Source: Amycolatopsis eburnea
Lineage (GTDB): Bacteria > Actinomycetota > Actinomycetes > Mycobacteriales > Pseudonocardiaceae
Assembly (NCBI RefSeq): GCF_003937945.1
Contig: NZ_RSEC01000060.1
Coordinates: 62,001-126,000 of the forward strand
Direction of reading: 5' to 3'
Length of the DNA: 64,000 nt
The notes under the pieces are model-generated. The model was not told the DNA's origin, ran no database searches, and saw only the letters and a program-made list of their open reading frames with translations. The translations under genes and the position numbers were made by a program. Each line of letters begins with the position of its first letter. The first letter of the stretch is position 1. This document shows, one piece after another, positions 8,533 to 16,925 of this stretch.

Positions 8533-9402
8533 ATGCGATTCCGGCCAAGCTGGTTGCGGCGCGTGCTGCAGGCGCCCGTCGTCCCCACCCTGGGACCGGT
8601 GCACCCGGACACACTCGGCCCGGAGATCTTCGACGACGTCGTCGCGGTCGCGCACACCGGGGAGATACTGCCGTTCGACAAGGAGCGCCGCTGGTCGGCA
8701 GCCAAGTCCGAGAGCGTGCTCGTCGACGAGATCGTCCACCGCCCCGACCTCACGATCCTCCCCACGCTCTCGCACCGCGGAACCGGCATGATCAAAATCC
8801 ACGTCTACAGCCCGGCCACACCCGACATCGCAGCCCTCCGCCAGGCGACTCGCCGCTGGTGCGCCGGCCACGGCGCGGCGTCCGGCCGCCTCCTCTGGTT
8901 CACCGCCGAACCTCCGCAGACGGACGCCGGCGTGACGCGGATACTGCTCAAGGACTTCGTCAGCGCCCCTCTCTCGATCCCTGCGGAAGCCGTCGAACTC
9001 GACGCCTGCCCGCCTCGAGTGCAGGACACCTTCGCGGACTTGGCCGAGCAGCTGCTGGACACCGGGTTCGGCTTCCTGCACCGCCGCTGGCGCACCGGCC
9101 GGGTGGACGGTCCGATCCTCGTCGCGGTCGACGACGATGTGATCGTCGGGGCGATCGGGCCGCTCACCGTGATGCCCGATCGTGCCGGGACGCTGACCTT
9201 GCTGCCGCAGTACTTCGGGGTCGCGCCTCGCCACCGAGGCCGGGGGCACGGCCGGGCGCTGTGGCGCTCGGGCTCGGCCTGGGGCGCGCGGCACGGCGCG
9301 CGCTACCAGCTGCTGCAGGCCGCAGTCAGGGGGCCGTCGGAGCGACTGTTCCGTTCCGAAGGGCTGACCACCCTGGGCTTCACCTGCGCGGTGTCCGCGT
9401 GA
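8533..9402 (+). CDS. GNAT-family N-acetyltransferase
   Basis: 289 aa from ATG 8533. The C-terminal 100 residues show the acetyl-CoA site of GNAT enzymes: LPQYFGVAPRHRGRGHGRAL gives the V-x-P-x-x-R-G-x-G-x-G/A pattern, followed by LLQAAV and a typical last strand. The N-terminal half is less conserved and may bind the acceptor. The gene lies behind the RiPP-like operon but beyond its terminator, and shares a GTGA overlap with the next gene. It may modify the product or provide self-protection; neither is shown. Confidence 0.8.
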   Translation: MRFRPSWLRRVLQAPVVPTLGPVHPDTLGPEIFDDVVAVAHTGEILPFDKERRWSAAKSESVLVDEIVHRPDLTILPTLSHRGTGMIKIHVYSPATPDIAALRQATRRWCAGHGAASGRLLWFTAEPPQTDAGVTRILLKDFVSAPLSIPAEAVELDACPPRVQDTFADLAEQLLDTGFGFLHRRWRTGRVDGPILVAVDDDVIVGAIGPLTVMPDRAGTLTLLPQYFGVAPRHRGRGHGRALWRSGSAWGARHGARYQLLQAAVRGPSERLFRSEGLTTLGFTCAVSA

Positions 9403-10244
9403 CCCAGTCCGGCGTCGGGGCGTCCATGGGCACCCGCGGACGCGTCATGTTCGACGTCCTGCCGGCGGTGGCGCGTGCCGCGGTCGCCGCCGAGATCGGG
9501 ACCATCCGTCGCATCGAACCGGTGGGCAGCGGGTTGAACTCCACGTTCGCCGCCGTGCTGCACACCGACCACACCGCGGTGTTCGTCAAGGCAACGCCGA
9601 GCGATCATCCCCGTATCCGTGGTCACCAGCGCGAGGCCGCGATCGCTCCGCACACCACCGGCATCGCGCCGCGGCTGCGCTGGCAGCTGGATGCCGGCGG
9701 CTGGAACCTGCTCGGCTTCGACCACCTCCCCGGCCGCACCGCCGACCTTGCTCCGGGCTCCCCCGACCTCGCCGCCCTGGCGAGCAGCCTCACGCGGCTG
9801 GGTGACCTCGTCCGACCGGAACTGCCGCTGCGCCGGATCGAGCAACGGTGGGCCGGACTCGCCGGGGACGCCGACCTCGCGCTGCTGGCCGGCGACCACC
9901 TGCTGCACACCGACCTCAACCCGAACAACATCCTCATCAGCGGCGGCCGTGCCTGGCTCGTCGACTGGGCTTGGCCCACGCTCGGCGCCGGGTGGATCGA
10001 CCCGGCGTGCGCGGCCCTTTGGCTCATCGCCGAAGGCCACGCCCCGGCCGCCGCCGAAGCCTGGGCCCACGAGCTCCCCGTCTGGAGCCATGCGACGCAA
10101 GCCGGGCTCGACACCTTCGTTGCCGTGAACGTGCGCCTTTGGGCTCAGATTGCCGATGAGGACCCGCAGCCGTGGAAGCTCGCCCTGCGTGATGCCGCCA
10201 CCCAATGGCAGACGTACCGGCAGTCTGCCAACGTCGGCTGGTGA
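9399..10244 (+). CDS. APH-like phosphotransferase
   Basis: 281 aa if started at GTG 9399, which overlaps the GNAT stop (GTGA); ATG 9426 is an alternative. The kinase core is clear: an N-lobe strand with VGSGLNSTFAAVL, lysine in AVFVKATP, the Brenner catalytic loop HTDLNPNNIL and the metal-binding D in VDWAWP. These are the signatures of aminoglycoside/choline-type phosphotransferases. In secondary-metabolite settings such enzymes modify the product or give resistance. Coupled translation with the GNAT gene suggests a joint role. Confidence 0.8.
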   Translation: MTQSGVGASMGTRGRVMFDVLPAVARAAVAAEIGTIRRIEPVGSGLNSTFAAVLHTDHTAVFVKATPSDHPRIRGHQREAAIAPHTTGIAPRLRWQLDAGGWNLLGFDHLPGRTADLAPGSPDLAALASSLTRLGDLVRPELPLRRIEQRWAGLAGDADLALLAGDHLLHTDLNPNNILISGGRAWLVDWAWPTLGAGWIDPACAALWLIAEGHAPAAAEAWAHELPVWSHATQAGLDTFVAVNVRLWAQIADEDPQPWKLALRDAATQWQTYRQSANVGW

Positions 10245-10728
10245 CGAACCCATCTCCCGCCGGACGTGCGCTTGCCCGCCGGCTCGGCCAGTGCGACGTC
10301 GAGCCCATCCCACCTTCGCGGACGTACTCGGCCGCCGGCTCGGCGAACAGCATGAGGCCCGTCGGGCCAGGAAATCTCGGGGTTGAATGTCCCACTTGTC
10401 CCGAAGATCGTCTTGCCAGCGGCCCCCTGAGAATGTTCCGTGTGTTCAAGACCGGCTCACCGATGAACACAACGGTCCCCGCCTGGCACGCACCGGGAGA
10501 TGCCGTACGTCTTCGTAGGTTCCGGCCCGACGGCGGCCGGTGGTCTCGGCCTCGTCGCCAACCCCAGTCGTGCCAACCAGCCTGCCCGCAACATCGTGAC
10601 CGAACCCATCGGAGCGGCGAAGCGGGCAAGTACGTCCGGGCCGGGGAAGTCCTTTCACCACGCCGGGCAAGGTTTCGGCCGACGACCCGAAGTGCACCAT
10701 CGTACCGCCGCGTGAGCCGCTTGATTTT
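10245..10728. other. Gene-free stretch
   Basis: 484 bp between the convergent kinase genes. Several short open frames occur on both strands, but none has a ribosome site with protein-like composition or a recognisable motif. I see no clear hairpin. Confidence 0.5.
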
Positions 10729-13176
10729 CTAGCTGGAAGCCAGTTCAGGTACGGCTTCCAGAGCGCTTTTGAGGTCGACGGCGTGCGCAAAACGCTTTTC
10801 GCGGTCACGATCGGTCGCTTGCTTGATCACCGCCCGGAACTCCGGTGAAACCGGGAGCTTGTCCACGTCGATGTCATCGTTGAGGATCCGGGCGAAGATG
10901 GTAACCATTCGATCACCCTCCCAAGGAACTCGGCCCGCCAACGAAAAGTACAGGAGCAGACCGAGGGAGTAGATGTCAGCTCTGACGTCGACCGGAAGAT
11001 CGTTGAGCTGTTCCGGTGCCATGTAGATCGGGGTTCCCACGATGCCGCCGGTGAAGGTGAGCCGCGTGCCGGCGGTTTCGACTTCCCGGGCCAGTCCGAG
11101 GTCGATGATCACTGGCCCCCGATCCGGGTGCATCATGACGTTGGACGGTTTGAGGTCGATGCGGACGAGGCCCCGGTTCTCGAGGTAGTTCAGCGCACCC
11201 GCCAGGGCGAGACCCAGCTTCGCCGCGGCCACCGCTCCCAACGGCCCCTCGGCATCGACCTCTGCCCGCAACGTGCGCCCGGGCAGCAGCTCCATGACCA
11301 GCGCCAAGCCGTCGGGAGAGTCCGCGACGACGTCGTAGGTCTGCACGATCTGCGGGTACTTGATCGTGGACGCGATCGCCGACTCCCGGCGGAAGCGGGC
11401 CACCGCCTGCTCGTTCATGGCCATGGCAGGACGGAGAACCTTGATCGCGACCTCAAGCCCGGTGCCAAGATCACGCCCGCGGTACACCGTGCCCATACCG
11501 CCTTGACCGAGCAATGAACGCAGTTCGTAGCGCGAGCCGAGCGTCCGGATCCCCAGAACCGACTCTTCCGCAACGCTGACCTCCGAGACGTCCATGTGCC
11601 GGAACGTCAATCGCGAGCCTTCGAGGACAGCTCGCTCGCTCTCGTTGTGGATGGCGAATCCGAGCAGCGCCCGAGTTGCGTTGTCGGCGAGTTTGTAGAC
11701 AGTCAGTTGAGCTTCCGCCACGTCGCCGATCACCACCGCACTGAAGTCCTGCGACCTGACGATTTCGACGACTTGATATTTCACCAGATGGCCGAGCAGC
11801 CGCTCCACCACGCGCTGCGACAGCTGGAGCAGGGGATCGAGCTCGGCATCCTCCCCCTCGCGTACCAAGTCCGTGGCCGTGAAGGGATCCCCAGCACTGC
11901 GGACTATCCAGTCCACCGTGTAGTACGCACCAAGACGGCGCCTGTCCTGGTCCAGCGAGGCAGGGAACAGTTGCTCATGGCGGTCGGACACGAAGTAGTC
12001 CGCGAGGATTTCCTCCAGTCGGGCGTAGAACTCGAGACGACGCCGCTCGGTTTCATCAACGCAAAGGAAAGGCTGGTTCCCGTCCCAGGTCATGAACGCG
12101 TTGAACTCCTGCAGCAGGCGCCGCGGCACACCACGCGCTTTGAACTTGAGATAATTCGCGAGGAGCGCGATTTCGCCGACCGGCTTCTCCTCCGCGGTTT
12201 CCGAGACAACCGCGTCCAGCAAGCGTTCAGGAGCCTCCCAGGTGCACGGCACGTAGGTCAGCCACGAGAACACGCTTTCGTAGACACTGTTGCCACGGCT
12301 GGCGTCCTTCATCGCGCGGTCGTGCAGGTCGGGGCCGGCGATCAGGAGGAAGTGCGCACCGACCATCGTCAGCACGTTCTTCAGGCCGCTGAGCAGTTCT
12401 TCGATCGCGGCCACACCTGATTCACCGGTGGTCAGCTTGTCGACTTCGTCGAGGACGATCACCAGGTGCAGCCGGGATGAGCGGTGCCGCCGTCGCGCCC
12501 ATAGCCGGCGTAGCCAGGATCTGGACCCCCGACTGAGCGCGCTGTCCGCGTTGAGCAGCGAGATGATGCGCATGAGATCGTGTTCCACATCAGTCTCGGA
12601 GTACGCCAGGAAGGACGCTTCCGTCGCCAGCGAACGAGTCCGCTTGGCGGACAGGTTCACTTTCGGAACGGCTACGCTGGCGACCGATTTCCCGGCAGCG
12701 CCGCCGAGTTCGATCGAGCCGCCTTTCTCCGTCGCCTTGGTCTGGGTTTCCTTGAACGACAGTGAGGTGCGCATGTAAGCCAGCAGCAACGACTGCTGGG
12801 TTTTCGGCGAAAGGTGGCTGAAAACAGCTGAATCGTTCAGCGTCTCGAATATTCGGCGAACCAGTGCGAACAGCAGCCGGTCGGTCGTCGTCGACCGCGC
12901 GACACTCAACACGACCGGCAGGACCGCGGTGCCAGGATCCGACTCGCGCCGCATTTGCTCGAGCGCGCGCAACACCAACGTGGATTTTCCGACACCGCGA
13001 AAGCCAGCCACGAGGAACGCGCCACCGCGAGAATGGGCGATACGACTCCGGATTTCCTCGATGATCTCCGCGTTGCCGAGGAGAGCCAGCGCGTCCTCGT
13101 CGACGTGCAGCGGCTCGTTGATGTATCGGAAGGTCTCCCGGAGAGCGATCCTCACCATTTTCTCCACTCGATCCAC
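10729..13176 (-). CDS. Fusion of P-loop NTPase and Ser/Thr protein kinase
   Basis: 815 aa from GTG 13176 (ATG 13158 is an alternative). The N-terminal half is a STAND/AAA-like NTPase: Walker A GFRGVGKST at 58-66, Walker B LVIVLDEVD at 238-246, then a helical region resembling an AAA lid and winged helix (about 380-500). Residues 550-810 are a Hanks-type kinase: glycine loop LGQGGMGTV 556-564, K579, E598, DLG 692-694 and APE 720-722. The usual HRD of the catalytic loop reads RID (672-674), but D674, K676 and N679 remain, so activity is possible. Kinase at the C terminus behind an NTPase is an unusual order for actinobacteria. It may be a sensor or conflict protein; no membrane segment is visible. 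Confidence 0.85.
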   Translation of the reverse strand: MDRVEKMVRIALRETFRYINEPLHVDEDALALLGNAEIIEEIRSRIAHSRGGAFLVAGFRGVGKSTLVLRALEQMRRESDPGTAVLPVVLSVARSTTTDRLLFALVRRIFETLNDSAVFSHLSPKTQQSLLLAYMRTSLSFKETQTKATEKGGSIELGGAAGKSVASVAVPKVNLSAKRTRSLATEASFLAYSETDVEHDLMRIISLLNADSALSRGSRSWLRRLWARRRHRSSRLHLVIVLDEVDKLTTGESGVAAIEELLSGLKNVLTMVGAHFLLIAGPDLHDRAMKDASRGNSVYESVFSWLTYVPCTWEAPERLLDAVVSETAEEKPVGEIALLANYLKFKARGVPRRLLQEFNAFMTWDGNQPFLCVDETERRRLEFYARLEEILADYFVSDRHEQLFPASLDQDRRRLGAYYTVDWIVRSAGDPFTATDLVREGEDAELDPLLQLSQRVVERLLGHLVKYQVVEIVRSQDFSAVVIGDVAEAQLTVYKLADNATRALLGFAIHNESERAVLEGSRLTFRHMDVSEVSVAEESVLGIRTLGSRYELRSLLGQGGMGTVYRGRDLGTGLEVAIKVLRPAMAMNEQAVARFRRESAIASTIKYPQIVQTYDVVADSPDGLALVMELLPGRTLRAEVDAEGPLGAVAAAKLGLALAGALNYLENRGLVRIDLKPSNVMMHPDRGPVIIDLGLAREVETAGTRLTFTGGIVGTPIYMAPEQLNDLPVDVRADIYSLGLLLYFSLAGRVPWEGDRMVTIFARILNDDIDVDKLPVSPEFRAVIKQATDRDREKRFAHAVDLKSALEAVPELASS

Positions 13177-13370
13177 GTGCGAACGCTTTTCCAGCCTTCA
13201 TGAAAACTGTCGCAGGCCCCGCGCGAACGCTACGACCGACACCGGATCGTGATGCCGCCGAGCAGTCTCCCCGGAGACAGGGACCGGCGTCACCTGCCGA
13301 GGCCGAAGCGGACTTCGCTGACGGTTCCGCCCGGCTCTCCGCTCTCGGCACCCAGCACAACAGCACCACG

Positions 13371-13733
13371 TCATCCACCCACGCGATCCCGGTCAAATCC
13401 GGCGAACGCCATCGTTTCGGGCACGACCCGGCGCAGCAGCGCGAGGTCGCGCTCGCCGACCACGAAATTGACGGCGCCGACCACGTCCGACGTCGTGCCG
13501 GTCGCTGTCACGTGTGCGGTGGACACGCCCCGGAGGACGACCCGCGCGTAGATCTCGGTACTCCGGATCAAGTCGCGCGAGTGGCGTGCGCGCGTCACCG
13601 CCAGCAGAGGCGGCGCTCCGGGAACCACGGGCAAGTCGAATGGCTCGGCACCGGCTCGGTCGCGACCGGACGTTCCCCTGACCACGTACGTGGCGAACGC
13701 CGCGCAGAGGATACCGCCGACGGGGCGGCACAT
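13371..13733 (-). CDS. Hypothetical protein upstream of the NTPase-kinase
   Basis: 120 aa from ATG 13733, ending in TGA near 13371. It has protein-like strands (FDLPVVPGAPPLLAVTRARH, RVVLRGVSTAHVTA, VVGAVNFVVGERDLALLRRV) and lies on the same strand as the kinase fusion, about 195 bp ahead of it. Another open frame starting at about 13396 continues with TGIAWVDDVVLLCWVP, so the true protein may be longer with a frameshift near 13380. I do not recognise the family; a small partner of the NTPase is one possibility. Confidence 0.45.
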   Translation of the reverse strand: MCRPVGGILCAAFATYVVRGTSGRDRAGAEPFDLPVVPGAPPLLAVTRARHSRDLIRSTEIYARVVLRGVSTAHVTATGTTSDVVGAVNFVVGERDLALLRRVVPETMAFAGFDRDRVGG

Positions 13734-13865
13734 CCGTCACGAAATTACGACCTTCGGCGGATATGGTGCGGCCGCACCTTCCCCACGCGCACCTTCGCGC
13801 GTTGCCGATAGGTCAACGTGGCGCTGAGTGCGCCCAGCGAACCCGGCCGCACCCGGGCACATCGC

Positions 13866-14030
13866 GCGAATCAGGTAGCCAGGGCCGGCTGAACGTGGGG
13901 CAGATCAGGACGCGGCAGGCCAACATCGCGGGCCGCAACTCGGCGATGACCGCGAGCCGGTCGCGACCGGGCATCTGCACGTCGAGCAGCGCGACATCCG
14001 GACTCGCCCGCCGGGCCGCCGGCGCACCAG
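13866..14030 (-). pseudogene. Response-regulator receiver-domain fragment
   Basis: The minus strand reads DVALLDVQMPGRDRLAVIAE followed by LRPAMLACRVLI. This is the phosphoacceptor segment of a NarL/LuxR-type receiver domain (D before VQMPG). The following TTFGRPGYL-like stretch is degraded, and neither the N terminus, the rest of the receiver nor a DNA-binding domain is present. This is a remnant, not a functional regulator. Confidence 0.6.
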
Positions 14031-14089
14031 GTCAGAGCAGCCTGAGGAAGGCGAGCGCTTGGACCCGGGGCCAGGCTGTCGAGCTGCTT

Positions 14090-14293
14090 CAGGAACTTCG
14101 CTCGCCGACGCAGCGCTTCGTCAGGCCAATTCGGCCAGGACCACGCGGGGACCGAGACCCAGAGCAGGCCGTTGACCGCGGCGCAGGCAACGGCGAGTTC
14201 GTCGGTGTCCGCACCGAACCAAGGCACCTCGGTCGGATCGAATCCGCGGTTGCAGACCACCGCCGCAGCGGCGCGGAGAATCCCACCGCGCAC
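14090..14293 (-). pseudogene. Fragment of a duplicated methyltransferase-like gene
   Basis: The minus strand reads GGILRAAAAVV, then FDPTEVPWFGADTDELAVAC and AAVNGLLW. This aligns closely with GGLFRAAAQVI, ATMTWYGADIDELAVAA and AAVNSLIW of the intact gene at 14625-15485. Only the C-terminal third of that protein is represented, and the open frame runs on downstream (to 13871) into unrelated sequence. It is a partial, degenerated second copy adjoining the receiver fragment. Confidence 0.6.
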
Positions 14294-14299
14294 CCGCCG

Positions 14300-14584
14300 T
14301 CAGGACGACTTGCGGGGTCGCCCGCCTCCGACTCCGGGCCCGGGGCGACCGGCCGCCCACGTCTCGATCTCGGGTCGGCGCTTCCTGGACCACCCGGGAG
14401 TGCGGCCGACGATGACGTCGGGTTCGGGGAAGGGGTGAGTGTCGGCGTAGCGGGTGCGCCAGTTGGCGACCGCCCGGTGGCTGATGCCGAACCAGCCGGC
14501 GATTTCGACCATGTCGACGTAGCGGTGCGTCGTATCCGGCTTCGCCGGAGGACCGTCGGTGATCTTGCGCTGGCCGTCGCCCAC
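14300..14584 (-). CDS. Small HTH protein (MerR/excisionase-like)
   Basis: 94 aa from ATG 14584. The middle reads RYVDMVEIAGWFGISHRAVA then NWRTRYADTHPFPEPD, a MerR-like helix-turn-helix with the winged proline/aspartate end seen in excisionases and phage-type DNA binders. A basic, glycine-rich tail follows. It lies 40 bp behind the methyltransferase-like gene on the same strand, so the two are probably co-transcribed from the divergent promoter near 15530. Confidence 0.7.
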   Translation of the reverse strand: MGDGQRKITDGPPAKPDTTHRYVDMVEIAGWFGISHRAVANWRTRYADTHPFPEPDVIVGRTPGWSRKRRPEIETWAAGRPGPGVGGGRPRKSS

Positions 14585-14624
14585 TGACCGAAGTTAGCAG
14601 GGATTCCTGCCACGACCTGCGCAC

Positions 14625-15485
14625 CTAGATCGGCGTGTTCCCCAGCTCCAGTGCCGCCAGCACGCGGCGGAGAACGTCGACCTGCTCGTGGAACTGCGCC
14701 TTCTGCCGGTCGGCCGTCGCCGACCAGTCGGCGTCGGCCAGCGGGTCTCCGACGTAGAGGACGACGTTCGGGCCGAGCTGCCAGATCAGGCTGTTGACGG
14801 CGGCGGCCGCGACCGCCAATTCGTCGATGTCGGCGCCGTACCAGGTCATGGTCGCCGGGTTCAGGCCGCGGCCGCGGATCACCTGCGCCGCCGCGCGGAA
14901 GAGCCCGCCGGTGCCGACCGTGTCGTCGCAGAACACCTGGCCTGGCCGAAGGTCGCCCAGCATGACCGACGTCAGGGCGCACGCGACGTCGCCGGGCGTG
15001 TACATCTGGGCGTTGACCTGCGCCGCCGCCGGAGATCGCAGGGCGCCCAGCACGGGGCCGAGAAGGTCGGCGTCGAATCCGCGATCGCCGGTCGTCAGCT
15101 CGACCTGCCCGGCGGCGAGAGCGGCGTCGGCGGTGCGCTTGACGCGGTCGGCGAACTTCTCGTCCTCGTCGCCCAGCCAGCCGAGCATCGGCGCGGCCAT
15201 GCGGACGACGTCCGGCTGCCGGAGCAGCACCCCTCGCCACACCAGCCGGGCCAGCGCAAAAAACTCGGCTGGCGACCGAGCCTGCACCCATTCGGCGAAC
15301 CCGGCCGTCGGCTCTGCGTTCAGACTGGCCACGGCCAGGGTGGCGACCACTCCCAGCGGGACTTCCGGCCAGTCCGGGCCACCGCCCTTGTGCCAGGCCT
15401 CGGTCACCTTGACCGCGATCTTCAGGGCGTGGCACTCGGCGTTGATCGGGTCTCCTGCTCCTGCTTTGCCAGCGCGGTGCTGCAT
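14625..15485 (-). CDS. N-6 DNA methyltransferase-like protein without NPPY motif
   Basis: 286 aa from ATG 15485, with AGGGGGT upstream. The C-terminal half resembles the SAM-binding part of HsdM-type enzymes: MYTPGDVACALTSVML, then FCDDTVGTGGLF as motif I, WYGADIDELAVAAAAVN, and VLYVGDPLADADW where GDSL normally precedes the catalytic NPPY/F. The protein stops before any NPPY motif. It may bind SAM or DNA without methylating, or form part of a larger complex. A partial copy lies downstream at 14090-14293. It shares a divergent promoter with the Cys-rich gene at 15579. Confidence 0.7.
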   Translation of the reverse strand: MQHRAGKAGAGDPINAECHALKIAVKVTEAWHKGGGPDWPEVPLGVVATLAVASLNAEPTAGFAEWVQARSPAEFFALARLVWRGVLLRQPDVVRMAAPMLGWLGDEDEKFADRVKRTADAALAAGQVELTTGDRGFDADLLGPVLGALRSPAAAQVNAQMYTPGDVACALTSVMLGDLRPGQVFCDDTVGTGGLFRAAAQVIRGRGLNPATMTWYGADIDELAVAAAAVNSLIWQLGPNVVLYVGDPLADADWSATADRQKAQFHEQVDVLRRVLAALELGNTPI

Positions 15486-15507
15486 GACTGTACCCCCTAA
15501 ACCTCGT

Positions 15508-15561
15508 TGACTTAGTTCTCACAGTTTGCCTACCGTAAACCAAGAGAACTAAGTACACAAG
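15508..15561. promoter_or_regulatory. Symmetric divergent promoters with an inverted-repeat operator
   Basis: An 11-bp inverted repeat, ACTTAGTTCTC (15510-15520) and GAGAACTAAGT (15544-15554), has centres 34 bp apart, about three helical turns. Rightward: -35 TTGACT (15508-15513), 17 nt, -10 TACCGT (15531-15536). Leftward: TTGTGT (15561-15556), 17 nt, TACGGT. The -10 boxes overlap almost exactly and each operator half covers a -35 region. One dimeric or tetrameric repressor could therefore shut both genes. The nearby HTH protein (14300-14584) is a candidate. Confidence 0.65.
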
Positions 15562-15578
15562 GTTGAGGAGGATCCGCA

Positions 15579-15872
15579 ATGGACATCAAGGCGTTCTTCC
15601 GAAAGGCGTGTCCGGGCTGTGGCACCACTGTGGACAAGAAGCACGCTCGAACCTGCGACGTCGCCCGCTGCATGAAGACGGGCCTGCAGCGAAGCGGCTG
15701 CACTGCCGGGCATCGGTGCGGTCACGACCGTTGGGACGGTTACTGGCCGGGCTGGCAGGACTGCCTGATCCTCGACCTCACCACCGACACCGGCTTCCCG
15801 GACCTGAACCGGCTCTACACGGAAGCAACCTGGGATCCCTCATCACGGCGCTGGCGCATCCCCGAACGCTGA
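15579..15872 (+). CDS. Small Cys/His-rich protein, probable zinc binder
   Basis: 97 aa from ATG 15579, with GAGGAGG 7 nt upstream. Cysteines and histidines are dense in the first half (CPGCG, HARTC, ARCMKTG, GCTAGHRCGHD), which suggests one or two zinc sites; the second half is acidic and ends in RWRIPER. It is expressed from the rightward arm of the symmetric promoter. The 3' end overlaps the convergent gene at 15843 by 30 bp. Function unknown. Confidence 0.7.
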   Translation: MDIKAFFRKACPGCGTTVDKKHARTCDVARCMKTGLQRSGCTAGHRCGHDRWDGYWPGWQDCLILDLTTDTGFPDLNRLYTEATWDPSSRRWRIPER

Positions 15873-16286
15873 CCGCCACGGCCCAGCGATGCGGAGATCC
15901 GCGCGCGCCGCGGCCACGAAACACTCGATCGCGTCCTGGAGCCGCCGCCGGGCCGCGTCATCGTCACCGCGGTGGTATTCCTCCACAGCACCCCCGAAAC
16001 CGGGACGGCTGGCACCCTGGATCGTCCGCACAGTGTCCACAAAGGACCGTGCTGCGGCGAGCAAATCGTCGAGCCTGCCGTTGAGGAGTTCGTCACCGAA
16101 GAAGGTGGCCTGGACGACGGCGTCCTCAAGTGCGATGAACGCCGGTGTCGGGTCGACCGCGGCGCGGTCACGCCAGACCGCGAGCCGGTGCAGCCGGTAG
16201 GCGGCGAGCGTGATCGCAGGGAACAGCTGCCCTTTCCGTTGCAGGACCAGGTAGTCCTCGGCACCGTCGTCCAGGCCGGTGGTCAT
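15843..16286 (-). CDS. Hypothetical helical protein
   Basis: 147 aa from ATG 16286, whose first bases overlap the stop of the preceding gene (ATGA). The product is predicted all-helical with alternating Ala/Leu/Arg (ITLAAYRLHRLAVWRDRAAV, LLAAARSFVDTVR). No signal peptide, membrane segment or known motif is visible. It is the last gene of the leftward accessory series of the conjugative element. Confidence 0.6.
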   Translation of the reverse strand: MTTGLDDGAEDYLVLQRKGQLFPAITLAAYRLHRLAVWRDRAAVDPTPAFIALEDAVVQATFFGDELLNGRLDDLLAAARSFVDTVRTIQGASRPGFGGAVEEYHRGDDDAARRRLQDAIECFVAAARADLRIAGPWRSAFGDAPAP

Positions 16287-16516
16287 GGGAGGTCGTAGCC
16301 GAGGTTGGTCGCGACGTCCTCGACGAAGTCCGAACCGTCGATGCCGGGGTCGCGGTCCTGCACGTCCCAGGCGACGTCGTCGATCGCGTCGCCGCCGTCG
16401 CCGAGCGCGCCGGCGACCATGCCCACCATGTCGCGGGCCTGGTCCATGTCGATGTCGTAGCGCTGCGCCGCGCAGGTGGCGGCGTGGTCGAGGTCGTGCT
16501 CGTTGTATTCGTCCAC
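16283..16516 (-). CDS. Small acidic hypothetical protein
   Basis: 77 aa from GTG 16516, with GGAG 6 nt upstream. The open frame extends further upstream, but that part is antisense-like Arg/Ser/Pro noise. The protein is very acidic (VDEYNEHDLDH, GDGGDAIDDVAWDVQDRD, DGSDFVEDVA). Such small acidic proteins in mobile elements may mimic DNA or act as antitoxins; that is speculation. It is coupled by ATGA to the next gene. Confidence 0.6.
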   Translation of the reverse strand: MDEYNEHDLDHAATCAAQRYDIDMDQARDMVGMVAGALGDGGDAIDDVAWDVQDRDPGIDGSDFVEDVATNLGYDLP

Positions 16517-16571
16517 GGTGTCTCCGAACTGTCGGTGTGACGAAGACAGGGCCACGCCGAGGTCCGTTGAT

Positions 16572-16877
16572 TCAGCACCGGCTGGCGAGCACGAGGCGTA
16601 CTTCGGCGCCACGCCAGGCACTGGGGTCGGTCGCCGCGGCCGGGTGGTAGTGCCAGGCGGGGTGGTTGGAGCTGGCCAGGGTCCGCCTGCACCGGCAGCG
16701 CTCGGTGCGCCACCAGCCCGGGTGGATCTTGAGCCGGACCCGCCCGCTCCCCAGCTCCGCGCGAGCGTGCCGGATGATCTCGTCGAGCGTGCTGCCTCGG
16801 ACGAGCAGCTGGCCGTGGGCTTCGCCGTGGTTGGTGACCCATTCGACAGCCTTGAGCGTTGGCGTGGTTTCTCGCAT
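16572..16877 (-). CDS. Small hypothetical protein with CxC motif
   Basis: 101 aa from ATG 16877. The N-terminal half reads KAVEWVTNHGEAHGQLLV then STLDEIIRHARAEL. The C-terminal half has WWRTERCRCRRT and HPAWHYHP, a cluster of Cys, His and Trp that could bind a metal. Family not recognised. It lies in the same leftward series as its neighbours. Confidence 0.65.
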   Translation of the reverse strand: MRETTPTLKAVEWVTNHGEAHGQLLVRGSTLDEIIRHARAELGSGRVRLKIHPGWWRTERCRCRRTLASSNHPAWHYHPAAATDPSAWRGAEVRLVLASRC

Positions 16878-16925
16878 GTGGCCTCACCGTCCGGTGAAGA
16901 CACGCCGATGCCGCCGGGCCCGGAT

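Noticed and set aside
12590..13396. Minus-strand frame of 268 codons upstream of and overlapping the NTPase-kinase
   Set aside because: Most of it overlaps the kinase gene in another frame. Only its first ~20 residues look protein-like, mentioned under 13371-13733.
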